A stretch of 64,000 nucleotides of DNA from Aestuariivivens sediminis (GCF_022662105.1 NZ_JAKMCP010000003.1:496001-560000), one strand, 5' to 3'. Counted from the stretch's first letter, positions 35,669 to 46,217 are shown. The notes: generated by a model not told the origin, from the letters alone. Program-made: numbers and translations.

Positions 35669-37957
35669 TTAAAATGTTCCATCCGATTTGGAAGGAGGTA
35701 GTTCTCCCGTTCCCCATATCTTAGAAGGTGTACTGCCCATTTTTAACTCAAGCACACCACCATTAACGATATCTTGATGCTCAATAAAGGCTTTTTCAAA
35801 TGGCTTTCCGTTCAATGTTGCCGATATAATGTATTTATTATTTTGATTAAGCTGTTTGGCCCGAATGATAAAATCGCTTCCATTCTCCTGATGTATTACG
35901 GTTTCTTTAAAATAAGGGGTGTTAATGAGGTAATAAGACTGACCTGCATTCGGATAGAGTCCCATCATATGAAAAGCCAACCACGAAGACATGGCTCCTG
36001 AATCGTCGTTTCCGGGAATCCCGTCCCTTCTGCTACTGTAATTGGCATCAATAATTTGATGGATCCGGTCGCTACTTAAATCCGGTCGACCTAACCAATG
36101 GTATAAATTCGGACTTAAAAATGATGGCTCATTGGCCACATTATAAAACCCTTTATCAAAAAAAGTATTCAGCCTATTTAAAAAGGCTTCTTTTCCCCCG
36201 GTTTTTTTGATAAGCATTGCGACATCGTGGGGAACAGACAATGAGTACTCCCAAGAGCTTGCCTCATAAAAAACGCCACACCACCAACACACACAATTGG
36301 GCCAGTCCTGGGCAAGAGGCGTATATTGAATATAGTTAACCTTTCCATTTTCTGCATGACACTGTATGCTATCCACCCATTTCCCATTGGCGTCTTTAGG
36401 CATGATAAAACCTCTTGAGCCATTATCTTCAATATCCCTCCACAGATTTTGCCAATTATCGGACTGTTTTATAAAACGCCAGTATTCACCCTTACGCTCT
36501 ATCCCTTTTGCTACTGTTGCCAAACAATAATCGTTATACGCATACTCCAATGTGCGATTTCCCGAACGCACAAAGTTAGTCGACACATACCCTAAACGAT
36601 TATAATCGGTAAGTCCACCACGCCCTTCCTTTTCCTCATTACCACCGGGAGGAAACATGGCATCCTTCATCATGGCTTTAAGTCCTAGTCCATAATCAAT
36701 CCCCTTCAACCCCTTAACAAAGGCATCAGCAATCACCACTTCAGCATTCGACCCCCCTTGTGTACGTCCATTGCAATTACCACTTCGTGCATCGGGCAGA
36801 TATCCATCCAGTTTATAGATTTGCAGCATGGCATTTACGATGTCTACTTCGCGTGAAGGTTCAATAAGCGTAATTAAGGGGCTGGAGGATCGATAGGTGT
36901 CCCAAATAGCATAGAAATCATCGTAATACGGGGTGTCATTTTCCCAGAGGGGATTTTCTCCCGTACGATCTACCGGCATGAGCATAGTATGATATAATCC
37001 GGTATAGAACATCTTCTTTTGTTCTATTGGTGCATCTTCATCAATTTCTACTCTTTCTAAAATACGCTCCCATTTCTGTTGTGTTTCCGCCAGTTCTTTA
37101 CCAAAATCCCAATGTGGGATCTCATGATCAATATTCTGTTTTGCTTTTAAACTGCTTATGAATGAAATTCCTATCTTAAAGTTTACGCTTTGCTCTTTTA
37201 AATCATCAAAAAACAACATAGCGCCCGTTTTACTACCGTCATCCACTTGCGCGTTTTTACCAGGATAAAATTGTTCATTCTTCCATGTGGAAAAATCGGA
37301 AAACGACTGATCAAAAACAGCAAAAAAGTAAACGGTATAAGCACTTCCATTATTCCATCCACCTCTTATTCTGGTATATCCCTGTACCTCGGTATCTGAT
37401 ACCACCTCAATTTGCGACCCTACAAATTGCTGGGCTTCACGACCATCTGGAATATCCGATTCCCCAAGGTATCTACCTAAATCTATTTTAACCGCATTTC
37501 TATTGCCTGAATTAAAAGTAAACCGGTAAAATGCGGCCCTGTCTGATGTTGTTATCTCGGAATGTATGTTATACTTACTAAGAACTGTTCCATAATAGCC
37601 TAACGCCACCTGTTCTTGTTCCCTTAAGGATCCCTGTTTTATGGATGTAAACTCACCTGAAAACGGCATAACCGATACATTCCCATATTTAGGACCTCCC
37701 CCTGTACCACTTACATGCACCTGGCTAAATCCGTAAATGGCTTTATCCAAATCCGGGGAATAACCACTATTGGCATTTTTAGCATTATCCGGCCCAGGTT
37801 TCATCATTCCATAAGGACATGAAGGTCCTATAAACACATTGCCAAGACCCTCTGATCCAATCATAGGATCGACAAAACGGTGATTTTGGGCATTCAAGAA
37901 CGCCACATTTAGTAATAGTATAAAACACGTTAGAACACTATTTTTAATAGATTTCAT
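35669..37957 (-). CDS. GH92 alpha-mannosidase (secreted, second type)
   Basis: This periplasmic alpha-mannosidase of 762 residues has a standard signal peptide (ILLLNVAFLNAQ). GH92 marks are VDPMIGSEGLGNVFIGPSCP at the start, YAIWDTYRSSSPLITL, ANEPSFLSPNLYHWLGRPD (about residue 600) and the canonical PGNDDSGAMSSWLAF near residue 649. The N-terminal GPSCPYGMMKPGPD and C-terminal details differ clearly from the three other copies, so it is a separate subgroup rather than a recent duplicate. It sits 21-33 bases from the GH28-like genes on both sides, so it is tightly co-transcribed. Confidence 0.94.
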   Translation of the reverse strand: MKSIKNSVLTCFILLLNVAFLNAQNHRFVDPMIGSEGLGNVFIGPSCPYGMMKPGPDNAKNANSGYSPDLDKAIYGFSQVHVSGTGGGPKYGNVSVMPFSGEFTSIKQGSLREQEQVALGYYGTVLSKYNIHSEITTSDRAAFYRFTFNSGNRNAVKIDLGRYLGESDIPDGREAQQFVGSQIEVVSDTEVQGYTRIRGGWNNGSAYTVYFFAVFDQSFSDFSTWKNEQFYPGKNAQVDDGSKTGAMLFFDDLKEQSVNFKIGISFISSLKAKQNIDHEIPHWDFGKELAETQQKWERILERVEIDEDAPIEQKKMFYTGLYHTMLMPVDRTGENPLWENDTPYYDDFYAIWDTYRSSSPLITLIEPSREVDIVNAMLQIYKLDGYLPDARSGNCNGRTQGGSNAEVVIADAFVKGLKGIDYGLGLKAMMKDAMFPPGGNEEKEGRGGLTDYNRLGYVSTNFVRSGNRTLEYAYNDYCLATVAKGIERKGEYWRFIKQSDNWQNLWRDIEDNGSRGFIMPKDANGKWVDSIQCHAENGKVNYIQYTPLAQDWPNCVCWWCGVFYEASSWEYSLSVPHDVAMLIKKTGGKEAFLNRLNTFFDKGFYNVANEPSFLSPNLYHWLGRPDLSSDRIHQIIDANYSSRRDGIPGNDDSGAMSSWLAFHMMGLYPNAGQSYYLINTPYFKETVIHQENGSDFIIRAKQLNQNNKYIISATLNGKPFEKAFIEHQDIVNGGVLELKMGSTPSKIWGTGELPPSKSDGTF

Positions 37958-37990
37958 TTTTTTGACTATTTAGATATGCTTTTAGAATTG

Positions 37991-39544
37991 TTAATCGGTT
38001 GTTTTAATTAGGTCTTTATTTAAAGTTAAGTCGGTATCATCGACATCTTTTAATACAATCTGAGCTTTCTTTTCCATCGGCAATTCAATTTGGTCCATGT
38101 GTAAATCACTCACATCATCAAAAACAAATGCCGGTCTAAAATCAGAATCCTCTAATGTTAATCTTATATTATTAAAAGAAATACCTCTAGCATGGCGCAC
38201 ATAAAAGCCCCAGGCCGGCAGTTCACCAAACATCGAAAATTCGGGATAATCACTCATCTTTTCGGGAACCTGTTCCAAGCGACTTAAAGGGATATAGGCC
38301 ATACCTTTGGTGGCCCTTCCCGGATACGAGATCTCAATATTGTCAAGATGCACCTGTTCAACATTATAATCCGGAATACCAACAATGGAAGCCGGAAAAG
38401 GGTTATGAAAAAAATTAACTTCAGGACCTCTCAAATCATAGTCAATGTCGGGGCGTCCAAATGGGACCTCAACATTTATGTTCTTTAAACTGATGTTCTT
38501 AATACTTCCCGGTTGTTTCCCCGAACGATGCCCTAAACGAATAAAAATGGCATTTCCAGTATTCTTAGCGATTATATTATTTACTTTAATATTTTCTATA
38601 ATCCCGCCATCAACAGATTCAATCGCTATTGCAGATCTGAAGGTATCGAAAACTTCAATATGCTCAATGGTTACATTTTTAAAGCCTCCATAAGATGCTG
38701 TTCCAAACTTAATGGCACTCGCACTGGACCTTACGGTACAATTTGAAATAAAAATGTTATTATTAAAATGATTTGGGGAATGTGATTTCAAACAAATACC
38801 ATCATCGGCAGCATCGACATTACAATGCGTTATCCTAACATTATGACAGTCTACAATATCAAAACCATCATTGTTCCAATAGGCCCTATTATAAACCGTC
38901 ACGGAATCATAAACCACCTGATTACACTGCTCAATGGTTTGTAGCCATCCGGCTGAATTTTTCAAGGTGACCCCTTTAATTTGGATGTCCTTACATTGTT
39001 TTAAATTAATCAATTCCGGGCGGAAAGATTCATGGGGGCGCATGCGTCTTAGGTTGTAATTTGGATCTACTCTTTCTCCGATATGATGAAGGCTGTCTAT
39101 TGCCAAAGCCAATGCTCGACCTTGGCCATCAATGGTCCCTGTCCCTAATATTGAAATATTTTCTGCATGGCCTGCAAATAAAAAGGCCAGATTCCCTATT
39201 CCTTTTCTATACTGATAGGGGTCTGTACTTCCCAATAAAACAGCACCTTCTTGGAGGTATAATGTGACATTGCTTTTTATTTCTATACTTCCAGATAAAA
39301 AACGGCCTTTGGGAAATATTATTTGTCCACCTCCAAAACGATCCAAAGAATCTATAATACTTTGAATCTTTTTGGTGTTTAAAGTCTTTCCATCCCCTAC
39401 AAGGCCAAAATCTTTTACATTAATACCATTAACAGATATGTCCTTATTTGTTTCTGTGCTACTTTTACCTTGATCCTTTTTAGATTCACAATTCATACTA
39501 AGTGTCACCAAAAGTAAAAACAACATTTTGTGAATTCTTTTCAT
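37991..39544 (-). CDS. GH28-like right-handed beta-helix lipoprotein (copy B)
   Basis: This is a lipoprotein of 517 residues (signal ending LVTLSMNC) that parallels copy A along its whole length: VKDFGLVGDGKTLNTKKIQ, YWNNDGFDIVDC, AADDGICLKS, AIKFGTASYGGFKNVTIE, AIFIRLGHRSGKQPGS and FSMFGELPAWGFYVRHARG. The shared FGELPAWGFYVRHARG segment is a recognisable signature of the pair. The acidic residues typical of GH28 are present, but the R-I-K motif is not. One possibility is hydrolysis of an alpha-linked uronic acid or other sugar capping the mannan or linked to inositol. The two copies probably act on related linkages. Confidence 0.8.
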   Translation of the reverse strand: MKRIHKMLFLLLVTLSMNCESKKDQGKSSTETNKDISVNGINVKDFGLVGDGKTLNTKKIQSIIDSLDRFGGGQIIFPKGRFLSGSIEIKSNVTLYLQEGAVLLGSTDPYQYRKGIGNLAFLFAGHAENISILGTGTIDGQGRALALAIDSLHHIGERVDPNYNLRRMRPHESFRPELINLKQCKDIQIKGVTLKNSAGWLQTIEQCNQVVYDSVTVYNRAYWNNDGFDIVDCHNVRITHCNVDAADDGICLKSHSPNHFNNNIFISNCTVRSSASAIKFGTASYGGFKNVTIEHIEVFDTFRSAIAIESVDGGIIENIKVNNIIAKNTGNAIFIRLGHRSGKQPGSIKNISLKNINVEVPFGRPDIDYDLRGPEVNFFHNPFPASIVGIPDYNVEQVHLDNIEISYPGRATKGMAYIPLSRLEQVPEKMSDYPEFSMFGELPAWGFYVRHARGISFNNIRLTLEDSDFRPAFVFDDVSDLHMDQIELPMEKKAQIVLKDVDDTDLTLNKDLIKTTD

Positions 39545-39565
39545 AATATGCTTTTATTTTTCCTG

Positions 39566-41878
39566 CTATTTGCTCATTGAAAATGGCTTGCTATTATCTT
39601 TTAGTCCCCAATTTTTATTTGGTGTTGAACCCATTTTAAATTCTATTACCCCTCCTTTTAAAAAATCAAAGTGGTTAAAATATGTACTTGTATAAGGTTT
39701 CCCATTATATGTAATTTGCTGTATAAAATTATTTCCAGAGGATGCTCCTTTAGCAATAAAAACAAGTGTTTTACCATTTTCCAGATTAATGGTTATCTTA
39801 TCAAAATGGGGGCCCGAGATCACGTATTCCGGAACAGAGGGTGCAACGGGATAAAAGCCCATAGCTGCAAAAACATACCACGCCGACATTTGTCCGGCAT
39901 CATCATTACCACTAAGACCTCCAACATCATTACTGTATTCGGTTTGCATAATTTGCTTAACCAATGCTTGAGTTTTCCATGACTGCCCGGAATAATTGTA
40001 CAAAAAAGGAATTTGATGCCCCGGTTCGTTTCCATGCCAATATTGGCCTTTGGAATGAAAGCGATCCAAATTATCATTAAATGCCTTGGTTCCTCCCATT
40101 AAATTAATTAGGCCCTGCACATCCTGAGGGACATACCAGGTATATTGATAGGGTGTCCCTTCGGTTATATAGGGCTGCCTCACATATTTGTCAAAATCAT
40201 TAACAAAGGTCCCATCAGCATACTTACCCCTAACCGTTGAATCCTTTTTACTGTACACCCTCTTATAATTTAACGCACGTTCCCTAAGAAGTTTAGCATG
40301 TTTTTTATCTCCCATTCTCTTCGCGATTTGGCTCAAAGCAAAATCGTCGAAGGCATATTCCAGGGTCCTGGATACCTGCTCATTGTTATGAAACGATTCT
40401 TTTACTTCCTCCTCTAGAGGAATATAACCGTATTTCATATACGATTCCAAAGCTCTTCTCCCCTTACCATTTTTATAATCGACATACGATTCAGGAGATT
40501 CGAAGGCATTTTTAAGTAAATAATTATATTGCTCTTCGTTAAGTTCAATAATATCTTTCATGTAGGCATCTGCAATAGTGGCAATACCATGATCTCCTAT
40601 CATAGCCGAGGTATAACTATTCCAGCATGGAAATATAGGTAGCCAACCACCTTGCTCTGCTTTTGAGAACAGGCTTTGCATCATATCGGAACTTATGGAT
40701 GGCGTCAATAAATTAAAAAGCGGATGTGAGGCTCGAAAGGTATCCCACATTGAAAAATCGACAAAATAATCCTTACCACTTATAGTATTCCTTTTGCCAG
40801 TTCCTGCAAATCCTGGGTAAGAACCGTCAACATCATTAAAAGTTCGCGGCTGTAAATAACTATGGTACATAGCCGTGTAGAATACAACCTTGGCATCTTC
40901 ATTGTGACCTTCAACCTTAATTTTTGAGAGTAACTGTTCCCAATTTCGTTTTAATTCTACTTTTATATCATCGAATGTCTTCTTTTGTATCTCTGCTTCA
41001 AGATTTTTACGGGCATTAGCTAAACTTGTAAAAGATGTTCCAATATAGGCGTACAAGGTTTCATTTGGTTCTGTATTAAAAGAAATATACGCTCCCAGGT
41101 TTTCCTGATTTGATATTTGCGCCCTTCCTTTATGAATATGATCATTTTGATAGGTTCCAAATGCCCTTACCTCTTTATCGAATTTTACCACAAAATAGCC
41201 ATTAAATCCGGCGTAATCTCCCCATCCTTGATAAATCCTGTGTACTGGATTGTATCCTAAAATTTCATTATTTAGGGTATCCACTTTAATAAAACCCTCA
41301 CCTTCATCACTATTCGGATTTACTACTAAATGAGCTTCTCCTCCATTATTGAATTTAAATTTGAACAAGCCAGATCGTTTTGCAGCGGTCATTTCCACAT
41401 CGATGTTATAATCATCTAAACGCACTTCATAGCTATACGGGGTAGCCCTTTCTGTTGCATGAGAGAATTTTGAACCTCGATTATCCGGTAAACATTTTAA
41501 TGGTCCTGAGATTGGCATAATGGTCATACTTCCGTAATCCTGAACACAGGAACCACTTAACCAATGACTTCCTCTAAATCCCGTAATAATTGAATCCGTA
41601 TAATAATAAGGTGCATGGCATTTGGTTTCGGTCGATTGGGTTTGTGGTGTCCAATTGGTCATTCCAAACGGCAGTGTTACAAAGGGAACCACCTGGGCAT
41701 TATTTTCTTTATGCAACCCATGTTTTATAGCACTTATTGTCGTAGATGGCGCTGTACCAATTAGAGGGTTCACATAATCAACCAAATCCTTAACCTGGGC
41801 ATTCGAAAGAAATATTCCGACAAAACCGCACAGACTTAAAAGATAATATTTTATATATTTTTTTAGGTTACTATCCAT
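39566..41878 (-). CDS. GH92 alpha-mannosidase (secreted, third type)
   Basis: This exported GH92 enzyme of 770 residues (signal ending IFLSNAQ) has VDYVNPLIGTAPST at the start, VVPFVTLPFGMTNWTPQT, FSMWDTFRASHPLFNLL, GNEPGHQIPFLYNYSGQSW and LSGNDDAGQMSAWYVF (about residue 657). The canonical motif predicts an active exo-alpha-mannosidase. The preference (1,2-, 1,3- or 1,4-linkage) cannot be read. It is followed after 21 bases by GH28-like copy B and preceded after 130 bases by the PHP gene. Confidence 0.94.
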   Translation of the reverse strand: MDSNLKKYIKYYLLSLCGFVGIFLSNAQVKDLVDYVNPLIGTAPSTTISAIKHGLHKENNAQVVPFVTLPFGMTNWTPQTQSTETKCHAPYYYTDSIITGFRGSHWLSGSCVQDYGSMTIMPISGPLKCLPDNRGSKFSHATERATPYSYEVRLDDYNIDVEMTAAKRSGLFKFKFNNGGEAHLVVNPNSDEGEGFIKVDTLNNEILGYNPVHRIYQGWGDYAGFNGYFVVKFDKEVRAFGTYQNDHIHKGRAQISNQENLGAYISFNTEPNETLYAYIGTSFTSLANARKNLEAEIQKKTFDDIKVELKRNWEQLLSKIKVEGHNEDAKVVFYTAMYHSYLQPRTFNDVDGSYPGFAGTGKRNTISGKDYFVDFSMWDTFRASHPLFNLLTPSISSDMMQSLFSKAEQGGWLPIFPCWNSYTSAMIGDHGIATIADAYMKDIIELNEEQYNYLLKNAFESPESYVDYKNGKGRRALESYMKYGYIPLEEEVKESFHNNEQVSRTLEYAFDDFALSQIAKRMGDKKHAKLLRERALNYKRVYSKKDSTVRGKYADGTFVNDFDKYVRQPYITEGTPYQYTWYVPQDVQGLINLMGGTKAFNDNLDRFHSKGQYWHGNEPGHQIPFLYNYSGQSWKTQALVKQIMQTEYSNDVGGLSGNDDAGQMSAWYVFAAMGFYPVAPSVPEYVISGPHFDKITINLENGKTLVFIAKGASSGNNFIQQITYNGKPYTSTYFNHFDFLKGGVIEFKMGSTPNKNWGLKDNSKPFSMSK

Positions 41879-42008
41879 TTTACTTTTTAATTGATAATCA
41901 CGACTAAAATGCTTAAAAATCTTCTTTCCAAATATTTAATACCATTTCTTTAAGTAAACTACATGAGGTTAATTCGTCGCCATCTATCACCCCTTTTCAC
42001 AACACATG

Positions 42009-43487
42009 CTAATTATCCCAATTTATATAAATAGGGTTTCCAACTAATACCAAGGTTCCTTCTTTGTTCCTTATGTTAACCCGTACCCATTGGCGCATCC
42101 CAGTAAGTGGAACACTTTTATACTCTTGTAAATAATCTCCTTTTGTTTTTTTCCGGCTTACCGTTTCACCGTCAACAATGAGTTCGACAATAGCATCTTC
42201 AACACCCTGTACATTCACTTTTAAATCCAATTGCTCTCCTGTTTTTCCTGTTAAATCACCTCCCATGAAAACGTGTTTCCCATTTAAGTCACCCATCATT
42301 TCCAGCAATCGCCTTTCCGAACCTCCCTCTATCTCTACGAAGGTATTTCCTGAACGAATACCTTCAAGAATAGCGGCCTGAGATAATCTTTTAGTATAAA
42401 CATAGGTCCGTACCTGCCCAATATATTGATCATGTGTCTTAATCTTTATCAAATGATGGGCGTCGCTGGTCCCTACTCCTGTTAATCTTATGCCCTGATT
42501 TAAGAATTTGGTCCAATATTCAATTCCTGACAGTGCCTCTTCTATATTCCCTTCTTTTCGTGCTATGGTATTTCCACTTACCACCTCAATAGCATTTATT
42601 AATGCCATATTCGCTTCTTTAGGTCGCCATCCTCCATAAATCCCCGGATGGTTAATGATTACCAAGCCATGTTCTTCTTTTACATGTTCCAATACCTCAT
42701 TAAACGTAAGGGCCCCGGGAAATCCCTCCCTAAAATCCATAAATGACCTTGTTCCGAGTATATTGGCGTGGCCAAAGGGCATTGTTTGTTCTCTCCCGGC
42801 TATTATTAACAAATCATCAAAATAAGGTTGCAATTCATCCAATATGGCAAAATGACTCACGGTATTATGATCGGTCAAAGCAATAAAATCTAAACCTTGA
42901 GTTCGTGCTGTTTCTAAAACTTTGTGAACCGGACTGGGTATTCTTTTACCCTTTTTACTCAAGGTGGTACCATCACTATGTCCGGAATGCATATGAAGAT
43001 CTCCTCGATACCAGCCCGCTTCTTCTATTAATGGATTATCCCCAAAAGCAAATTCCTGATGCGCCTCATTGCGTTTTTTAAAATGAATGGAAATGCTATA
43101 GGTATCATATCCTCTTGACTCTGGAACACCCAACCAAAAATACCAGGTACCCGGTACTATTTTACCTCCTGAGTAAGACGGTGTAGCCCCGGTTTCCCTT
43201 ATCGTGAAATCTGATTTATTACTTCCACTCCATCCTTTAAACCCCATTGGGTCGGACAATCCAAAATCTAAAATGGTCCCCTGACCTTTTCCTGTGTATT
43301 GGACCTTAAAATTAATCTCAACAATATCGTTATCGGGCACCTGAAAAGGAAGTTCCAAATACGCACCTGCCTCTTCGGTCAAAACGCCCTTTAAAACCAC
43401 ATCCGGTTTCTCCGATTGCGCAAAAACACCAAGAGCAGTACATTGCCATAAAACAATAAAAAGTAGGGTTCTTAAATCGATTCGCAT
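42009..43487 (-). CDS. PHP-domain metallohydrolase (CehA/McbA-like), secreted
   Basis: This exported protein of about 490 residues has a PHP-type metal site: GDLHMHSGHSDG (near residue 165), ALTDHNTVSH, AGREQT and a late GTSDAHH. This arrangement is typical of the CehA/McbA group, members of which hydrolyse esters or phosphoesters. An N-terminal beta domain of about 140 residues precedes it. The frame opens at 43526. The ATG at 43487 was chosen because AGAAGGA precedes it and it gives a clean signal peptide (LLFIVLWQCTALGVFAQ). It is the second gene of the mannosidase cluster, so it probably removes a phosphate or ester group from the same substrate. The exact reaction is not known. Confidence 0.78.
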   Translation of the reverse strand: MRIDLRTLLFIVLWQCTALGVFAQSEKPDVVLKGVLTEEAGAYLELPFQVPDNDIVEINFKVQYTGKGQGTILDFGLSDPMGFKGWSGSNKSDFTIRETGATPSYSGGKIVPGTWYFWLGVPESRGYDTYSISIHFKKRNEAHQEFAFGDNPLIEEAGWYRGDLHMHSGHSDGTTLSKKGKRIPSPVHKVLETARTQGLDFIALTDHNTVSHFAILDELQPYFDDLLIIAGREQTMPFGHANILGTRSFMDFREGFPGALTFNEVLEHVKEEHGLVIINHPGIYGGWRPKEANMALINAIEVVSGNTIARKEGNIEEALSGIEYWTKFLNQGIRLTGVGTSDAHHLIKIKTHDQYIGQVRTYVYTKRLSQAAILEGIRSGNTFVEIEGGSERRLLEMMGDLNGKHVFMGGDLTGKTGEQLDLKVNVQGVEDAIVELIVDGETVSRKKTKGDYLQEYKSVPLTGMRQWVRVNIRNKEGTLVLVGNPIYINWDN

Positions 43488-43562
43488 TAGGCTAATCCTT
43501 CTTAATTTCTTCATGTCGTACTCCATGATTTAAAAAGCCGATATTACAATATTGGACGCTTT

Positions 43563-45827
43563 CTACTGCTCTGAAAATGCATTCTTATTTGGTTCTTTGC
43601 CCATCTCAAATTCCAATAGGTTACCGTTCATGATCTGTGAATAAGTAATAAAAGGTGTTTTCAAAACGGTATTATCCAATTTAACCGATTGTATGTACAT
43701 ATTTTTTTCCGAAAGGCCTATCGCCTTAATCTTGAATGTTTTAGGTTTTCCTTTATGGATTAAATTCATCGTAATTTCAGGAAACTGGGGCGCCCCGATA
43801 GCAAATATCTCTGTTCCCGGAGTTACTGGATAAAAGCCTAATACGCCGAAAACATACCAGGCAGACATTTGTCCGCAATCGTCATTACCATTTATTCCTA
43901 TGGGATGGTTTCTGAAATTTTCTGATGAGGTATGCTTACGAATCAGCTCCTGTGTTCTCCAAGGTTGTCCACAATAATCAAATAGGTAGGCATAATGATG
44001 GCCTGGTTCATTGTCATGACGATAGTGTCTCCCTTGGAAATTCTCATTCAGCTTTTCAGCAAATTTTTCTTTACCGCCATAGAGTTCAATCATACCTTCT
44101 ATATCGTGCATGGCTCCAAACAAATAGGTCCAACGTCCCCCTTCTGTAAATCCTTCCTGTTCATTTTCATGCCAACGCCCGTCAAATTTTTTCGCATTTA
44201 AAAACCCTGTTTCTGGATTATACAGATTTTTATAATTCTTGCTATTATGCATCAATCGTTCATAATCATCGGTTTTACCCAAATCTTTGGCAACTTGCGC
44301 TATGGCATAATCATCAATACCAAATTCAACCGTACGTGTTACAGATTCCCTGGTCTTATCGGCAGCCACATAACCTAAAGCATGATAATAGGTTAAGCCT
44401 CCCCGGGCTTCATACTGTGTACCTTCATCTCTATCGCCCCAATGTTTTTCGGTATCGCAAGGAGGGGGTAACATCGCATTCTTTCTCATGGCTTCATAGG
44501 CCAGATCCACATTGTAGTCTCTAAACCCTTTCACGTAGGCATCCCCGATAACCGCATCGGCATGTGTTCCGGTCATAATATTGGAATAGGTAGGATTAGG
44601 CCATTTCGGCATCCACCCCCCTTCCTGGTACATTTGCAGTAAGGATTGAATCATGGGACCTACTCTTTCGGGATGCGTAAAATGTAACAATGGATGTAAT
44701 GCCCTAAAGGTATCCCATAATGAATAATCGTTGTATGAAACGCCTTCATGAATCTTATCGTCAAAGGGGCTATAATATTTTCCATACTCTGAAAACTCAC
44801 GAGGAAATAACATCGTGTGGAAGAGAGAGGTGTAGAAAATCGTTTTTTGATCATCTGTAATTCCATCAACCTGTATTCTATTCAAATTCTCATCCCATAT
44901 ATCTCTGGTTGTTTCCTTAACCTTATTGAAATTCCAATCCACAATTTCCTTTGACAAATTAATCCTGGCTTGTTCAATACTGATAAAAGAGGTTGCTATT
45001 CTTACTTTTACCTTTTCTCCTTCAACAGTTTTAAAACTAACATAGGCCCCCATACGGGCACCATATTGCTCCGTGCCTTCAACTTTTATTTGAGGTTCAT
45101 TTCTAAATGAATTCCACGTACCAAAAGAATCGAAACTTTTATCCATCTGGATGATGAAATAGCCTTTAAAGTTATTAAGTACGGGACCTAAATGCGATGA
45201 CATTCTTTCCGGATTATAACCTGTAATCTCTCCTTTTTCGTTATCTACCTTAATATACCCCTGAAAGTCCTTTTTGTTTTCTGAATTATTAATGCCCTGA
45301 ATAATAATATGGGACGCCTCAGACTCCGGAAAAGTAAACTGGAACATTCCGCATCGAGAGGAAGCCACAATTTCTCCTTTAATTCTTTTGCTCTTCTTGT
45401 CTCCCATGCTAACAGCATAATAATAGGGCTTAACCGTTTCATCCTCGTGAGAAAACGACATGGCGCGCTCTTCGGGTAGCAATCTGAGCTTCCCCGTTTG
45501 AGGCATTACAGAGACATATCCATAATCACCCATCCAAACCGTAGGTTGGTGCGTCGCCATAAAACCATGAATGGTATTATCCTCATAAGCATAGGGCATT
45601 TTACTTATCATATTTTGCCGTGTCTGAGCCACAAAGTTGGTCATGGCAAACGGTGTTCCCACACATGGCATTGTACCCCCACCATCTCTTCCAGCCATGA
45701 ATCCTTGCGTAGATGTTCCAATGAGCGGATTAACAAAATCAACAGTCCTTGTATTTTGACTCCATGAAATATTTATAACACAAAAAATGAAGCATACAAG
45801 AATCACATATTTATTATACAGTTTCAT
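43563..45827 (-). CDS. GH92 alpha-mannosidase (secreted, first gene of cluster)
   Basis: This exported GH92 enzyme of 754 residues (signal ending VINISWSQ) has VDFVNPLIGTSTQGFMAG, TPFAMTNFVAQTRQ, YSLWDTFRALHPLLHF, DNEPGHHYAYLFDYCGQPW and NGNDDCGQMSAWYVFG (near residue 646). The Asn-Asp-Asp-Cys-Gly form is the most common in the family and is expected to be active. It is the promoter-proximal gene of a nine-gene minus-strand cluster ending with GH125. A LacI-type palindrome lies 154 bases upstream, shared with the divergent lacI gene. Confidence 0.95.
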   Translation of the reverse strand: MKLYNKYVILVCFIFCVINISWSQNTRTVDFVNPLIGTSTQGFMAGRDGGGTMPCVGTPFAMTNFVAQTRQNMISKMPYAYEDNTIHGFMATHQPTVWMGDYGYVSVMPQTGKLRLLPEERAMSFSHEDETVKPYYYAVSMGDKKSKRIKGEIVASSRCGMFQFTFPESEASHIIIQGINNSENKKDFQGYIKVDNEKGEITGYNPERMSSHLGPVLNNFKGYFIIQMDKSFDSFGTWNSFRNEPQIKVEGTEQYGARMGAYVSFKTVEGEKVKVRIATSFISIEQARINLSKEIVDWNFNKVKETTRDIWDENLNRIQVDGITDDQKTIFYTSLFHTMLFPREFSEYGKYYSPFDDKIHEGVSYNDYSLWDTFRALHPLLHFTHPERVGPMIQSLLQMYQEGGWMPKWPNPTYSNIMTGTHADAVIGDAYVKGFRDYNVDLAYEAMRKNAMLPPPCDTEKHWGDRDEGTQYEARGGLTYYHALGYVAADKTRESVTRTVEFGIDDYAIAQVAKDLGKTDDYERLMHNSKNYKNLYNPETGFLNAKKFDGRWHENEQEGFTEGGRWTYLFGAMHDIEGMIELYGGKEKFAEKLNENFQGRHYRHDNEPGHHYAYLFDYCGQPWRTQELIRKHTSSENFRNHPIGINGNDDCGQMSAWYVFGVLGFYPVTPGTEIFAIGAPQFPEITMNLIHKGKPKTFKIKAIGLSEKNMYIQSVKLDNTVLKTPFITYSQIMNGNLLEFEMGKEPNKNAFSEQ

Positions 45828-45980
45828 CTATTTAAAATTTTGTGGTTTATTGAAAAGGCCCTCTATATTATTTTGAATATGCTTTTGGTTCAAATAAGTA
45901 ATCGATGAAAATATTATTCTAATTTTTCGGCAACTTACAATTATTCAATGAATATTTTTATTTAGATTTAGCTTATATTT

Positions 45981-45996
45981 ATGCAAAGGTTTGCAT
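45981..45996. promoter_or_regulatory. LacI-type operator 3 (GH92 cluster / lacI)
   Basis: ATGCAAAGGTTTGCAT is identical to operator 1. It lies in the 390-base divergent region between the GH92 cluster and lacI, 154 bases from the former and 221 from the latter. It could govern both the cluster and lacI autoregulation. No other gene is visible in this region. Confidence 0.8.
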
Positions 45997-46217
45997 TTTA
46001 ATTACAATAAAACGAGAATGAAAATCAATGTTTTAATGTTAATTCGTTGCAATTATAAATCCAATTAATTATTGAAAAAACAACCATTGACAAAGGTTAT
46101 TTTTTAAATATCAATTAAAGAAGACATGAATAAATTTATAAGCTCAAATATCAATCTTTACTTATTAATGTTGGATTTGATTTTTTCTGTTGCTTTAGTA
46201 ACTATTAAACGATTATT

